From NCBI GenBank assembly GCA_947069175.1, contig CAMTDV010000027.1, forward strand, positions 43,227,369 through 43,291,368: a stretch of 64,000 bases of DNA, read 5' to 3'. Position numbers and translations under genes: made by a program. The stretch comes from Scalesia atractyloides (lineage: Eukaryota > Streptophyta > Magnoliopsida > Asterales > Asteraceae). Below, one piece after another: positions 60,829 to 64,000 of the stretch. Every line of letters begins with the position of its first letter. Position 1 is the first letter of the stretch. The notes under the pieces were generated by a model, which had not been told where the DNA came from, did not search any database, and saw only the letters and a program-made list of their open reading frames with translations.

Positions 60829-61502
60829 TGAAAAGCATTGGATTGATGACGAACATCAACAATGCACTCGATTAATGATGTGAAACAACAAAAACAAGAT
60901 AGATGGAGAAGAAGATGTAGGAGAAACTCATACATTTCATTACAATCAACATAGATTACATACCGCACGAGTATACATAATCTTCTACAAGCTGGTTTAG
61001 ATCACAAAGATCTAAACCTAGCTTTCTCTCTCTAATACATAGTCTTTCTCTAGAATGTGCACACCTAGGAGGATTACAAGAGATTGTGAGGGTTGCCCCA
61101 ATCTACCCTATACACACATATATATAGACTAGGGCCTAAACCCGAACAAAACATATTGTCTAGGATACAAAACAAACAATCCTATCCGAGCTTACCACTA
61201 AAAAATTCCGAATGAACAAACACTAGAATTCCCATCCGAATTTACACATACAAATTCGAAATCTACTTGAACCTGAAAGACCTTCCGAGTTTAACACTTT
61301 AACTCGGAATTACATGACTGGCTATAAATATTACAATATAAATAAAATCGGACAAGGTAACAAACTCGGAACCCATATTCCAAGTTAACCTTGTAAGCTG
61401 GAATGTTGTTTGTTCATCGTCTTTGACTTCTTTGGCTAGGACCTTTAACTTCGTTGACCATAACTGATAAAGCACAATTACCCGGCAGGAACTACACTTA
61501 CA
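60829..61502 (-). repeat. 5' LTR of element D, 674 bp
   Basis: Plus strand TGAAAAGCATT to CTACACTTACA. Minus-strand TATA-like CTATATATATGTG near 61110. Confidence 0.9.
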
Positions 61503-61758
61503 CAAAGCTTAAGTCCAAAGCTTCTTGAAGCGGCTAAATTTCATATTCTTATAGGCAGTTCATTACTCTTGCACATGCACTACAATTTATCAATGAACTA
61601 TTAAGAAGTTATACTTCAACCTCCTTTATCTTAGAGTCTTAACACAACCTTGGGATGGCTCTGATCATGTGTTCCAATATCTTTATGACAAGCTTTCCAC
61701 ATTAAATCATGCATCTAACATTGTATTAGATAAGAATTAGGTGTCTTGACATAGGATA

Positions 61759-62191
61759 TTAAAGTGTGGAATTTAAGCATATCCCTATTACTGATTTGTT
61801 CACGAGATCTCTTCCTAACTCTTCAGTTAGATAATCAGCCAAATTATACTCAGATCTTATAAGATTAACAAATATCACACTATGCATGACGAGCTCATGA
61901 ATCATGCTATGTATAACACATAACCATCTAGACTTTACATTATATACTTGACTATAATTCTTAATCAACACTATCATTTTTTTCTGAACGGCAAATTTGG
62001 ATCACTGACGGACCACTGGAGTATCATTGTGCCACCAATGAAACCACCCGATCATATCCATCTCCACTATCATACATAATAGATATTGGTGATACATGTT
62101 TTAACCACAATGGAATCTCAAGTATCAAATTTCTTAGCCATTTAGCTTCTTTACCTGCTGCTACTAAATCTACAAATTCACATTCCATTAT
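61759..62191 (-). pseudogene. Ty1/copia RNase H C-terminal remnant
   Basis: On the minus strand MECEFVDLVAAGKEAKWLRN, then after stops and a frame change NYSQVYNVKSRW and IHELVMHSVIFVNLIRSE, ending YNLADYLTEELGRDLV. These match the end of copia RNase H (ESEF...AEWLRN; KSRHI; NLADPLTKGL pattern). The rest of the element's genes are absent nearby, so it is a fragment. Confidence 0.8.
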
Positions 62192-62480
62192 CAAGTGATG
62201 CAAGTTTATTTCTTAACTACTCAATAATGCAACCTTCCCAGAATAACACAAACCATAGATCATGGTTATGTAGGTTCGTTGTCGGATTCGATAGCTCAGG
62301 TCTAACTTGATTAACCTAGACTTATACGTGCATAATCCATATTAGAGTTAGGCGACATTATTAACAAGATTCACTTTTAATCACTGTTTCATTAATACTT
62401 CAACGTTAGATCCTGGAAACAACTGGACAGAGCTTCGCCGTCCTTTCTACACGAACTCTCTCTATCACTTACCTCGCAAA

Positions 62481-62603
62481 CCTACATATAGACATAGACA
62501 CTTCGTGCGTGTTGGATCTTCCACTTCGTACGAGGTGATCTCTCTTCATACGAAGTGAACAACTTCACTTCGTACGAAGTGAACATTCACTTCGTGCGAA
62601 GTG
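62481..62603 (-). promoter_or_regulatory. CACTTCGTACGAAGTG palindromes beside a TATA-like site
   Basis: The 16-bp palindrome CACTTCGTACGAAGTG or close variants occur at 62522-62537, 62542-62557, 62566-62581 and 62588-62603, with a half copy at about 62499. On the minus strand they lead directly to GTCTATATGTAGG (about 62482-62494). The layout suggests a retroelement promoter, probably of the copia type nearby. Confidence 0.5.
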
Positions 62604-64000
62604 GACAATACATGACACAAAATCTTCAATTCTAACATTTTGTCCCTAATACAAACTCAATATGATTCGATGACGTAGGCGACAGACATATGCATCAACA
62701 GTTTCCCCTTAAGCTGTTGCCGCAGTCTTCGAATGTTCTTTAAGCTTCAGAGTCTTTGATCTTCTTCAAATTTCTTCAAAACTTTTAAGATCATTAACTT
62801 CCTTGATCTTTAGACATTATCAACAGTCTCCTCTTTTACTTTGCTCTTGAATAATAAACATTGCATATCAACAAACTCCCTCTTTCTTTGAGCATTCGTT
62901 ATCATCCTTCAACATTTTTATCCTGCTCCCCCTTTCTATCAACTACCTGTTAATTCTATTAAAATATTCAAATAAACTTTTCAGATTATAATTTTGAAAT
63001 TTCTCAAATCAAACATTTATCACATTTTCAAAATTTCAACTATTCATCATTTTGTTAGTTTTAACCCTCTCAGTTAATCAAGTCCAAGTTAATGACCATG
63101 ATTATCTGATTTATTTACCAAGTTCAAATCAATGACCTTGGTTGATCACATTGTAAACAAACTAATGTTTTCATCAAAAGTTTCAAAGTAATAAACTTTT
63201 TAACATTTCAGAACATTTTCTTTTCAAATTTTTGTTCAGCAACTTAATACTTTGAAAATCAGCTTTCCATCATTAGTGGTAGATACTAAGATAGAAACAA
63301 AACTTTTTTGTATTTTCAAAATTTATGCTAAAACACTCTGAAAATATTTTTGAGGTTTTTTTTAAATGAAATGTAAGCTATGTATAAACATATTTACAGA
63401 CATGTTTTTGTGAGTTTGTGTTAGATGATTATACCAGTTTATGAGACAAATCACTAGTACTGTTGATCTTGAAAACTTTATATTTTAAATAAATTCACTT
63501 AGATTGTCAGTATACTGATCCATTTAAACCTCTACACATTTCTCAATTGCTCCGAGATACGTTAATTAGATGTTTTACAACTTGAATTAACAAAGTTTCC
63601 CACCTCCGAATATACTCCCGTATCAAGATTCCTGGATTTCATCTTACAGGTGAATATATCTAACTGATATCTGTATCTGGGTTATGCGAGACCTTGAGAG
63701 CTCAAGTTAGTACCACCATACAGACAAAAGATGAAGGCTCGACTTAAAAGTGGTGTTCCAAATTTGGAATCTTTTGACTGCAATTGTTAGATCTTTCAAT
63801 ACTTTCAATATGCTACAGTTTTCGGGTTTAAAAGCAAATGTATTCTACAAGTTCTAGGCCATTACTGACAAAAAATCAAAAGAACTTGTATAATACCTCA
63901 GATATCAATTATCTACAAAGACCTAGTATCTCAGAATCCGACAATCTCTCAAACGAAATTTTGGTATACTAAGACCATATATTCGAGAGATGCTAACCCA
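62604..64000. other. Non-coding AT-rich DNA to window end
   Basis: No gene or boundary seen. The style (many AACTTTT/TTGATC blocks) suggests untranslated retroelement sequence continuing beyond the window, possibly linked to the copia remnant. Confidence 0.35.

Larger units (their letters stand above)
58342..61502 (-). mobile_element. Non-coding LTR retrotransposon D, 3161 bp
   Basis: Two LTRs in minus orientation (3' LTR 58342-58982, 5' LTR 60829-61502) with target duplication CAAAG at 58337-58341 and 61503-61507. On the minus strand the LTR begins TGTAAGTG; the primer-binding site adjoins the 5' LTR and a purine-rich GATAGGGAGAGTT precedes the 3' LTR. The 1.85-kb interior has no retroelement gene, so it must use proteins made by another element (a non-autonomous LARD/TRIM-like type). 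Both LTRs keep a TATATATA-type box. The interior is filled with a short AAATTCGGAC-type motif. Confidence 0.92.

Overview
The window is plant nuclear DNA: AT-rich, intron-containing and dominated by nested transposable elements. Retroelement types and LTR motifs (Tekay-like chromovirus, LTRs of 3-4 kb, LTRs with repeated GC palindromes) resemble those of Asteraceae genomes; the species cannot be named from sequence alone. No bacterial, organellar or CRISPR features are present.

Layout. 1-4.9 kb: AT-rich DNA with one foldback element and small tandem duplications. 4.93-11.95 kb: a 331-bp pyrimidine-rich tandem repeat split by a solo LTR (5270-11537, target duplication CTATT), itself split by a second solo LTR (6295-10278, target duplication GAGCC). 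12.15-12.71 kb: a second foldback element with the same end motif as the first. 13.4-14.75 kb: an LTR copy (family S, plus strand). 15.04-20.20 kb: a whole but decayed Mutator-like element (MULE) with about 140-bp inverted ends, a minus-strand transposase pseudogene and a carried GRF-type zinc-finger gene remnant. 22.2-26.24 kb: the one intact host gene I can support, a ten-exon minus-strand gene for a CID-type poly(A)-binding-protein-interacting protein (PAM2 motif plus two RRMs, 341 residues); its introns hold a MULE-like MITE with a perfect 9-bp target duplication and an hAT-like foldback element. 28.3-30.0 kb: a decayed transposon-associated ORF and a second family-S LTR in the opposite orientation.

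30.2-51.06 kb: Ty3/gypsy element A (target duplication TTATG). Its RNase H, integrase and the first ~500 bp of its 3' LTR are deleted. Its 3' LTR is interrupted by a complete Tekay-like element B (41052-50652, target duplication TTTCG) with gag, protease, reverse transcriptase, RNase H, integrase and a chromodomain-like tail, all broken by stops and frameshifts. Each LTR of B holds three tRNA-like (Pol III A-box/B-box) modules, and the 5' LTR has lost its TATA region. 51-58 kb: AT-rich DNA, microsatellites, an hAT-like MITE (53830-54547) and a probable LTR fragment. 58.34-61.50 kb: a non-coding LTR element D on the minus strand (target duplication CAAAG). 61.76-62.2 kb: a Ty1/copia RNase H remnant, followed by palindromes beside a TATA-like site and then non-coding sequence.

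The elements give a relative history: B inserted into A after A was formed; the inner solo LTR is younger than the outer one; and the MITE in the CID intron shares terminal GAGTAAAGTA with the nearby MULE. The most unusual signals are the tRNA-like modules inside the LTRs of B, the GC-palindrome clusters directly upstream of TATA boxes in two LTR types, and the MULE/MITE pair.
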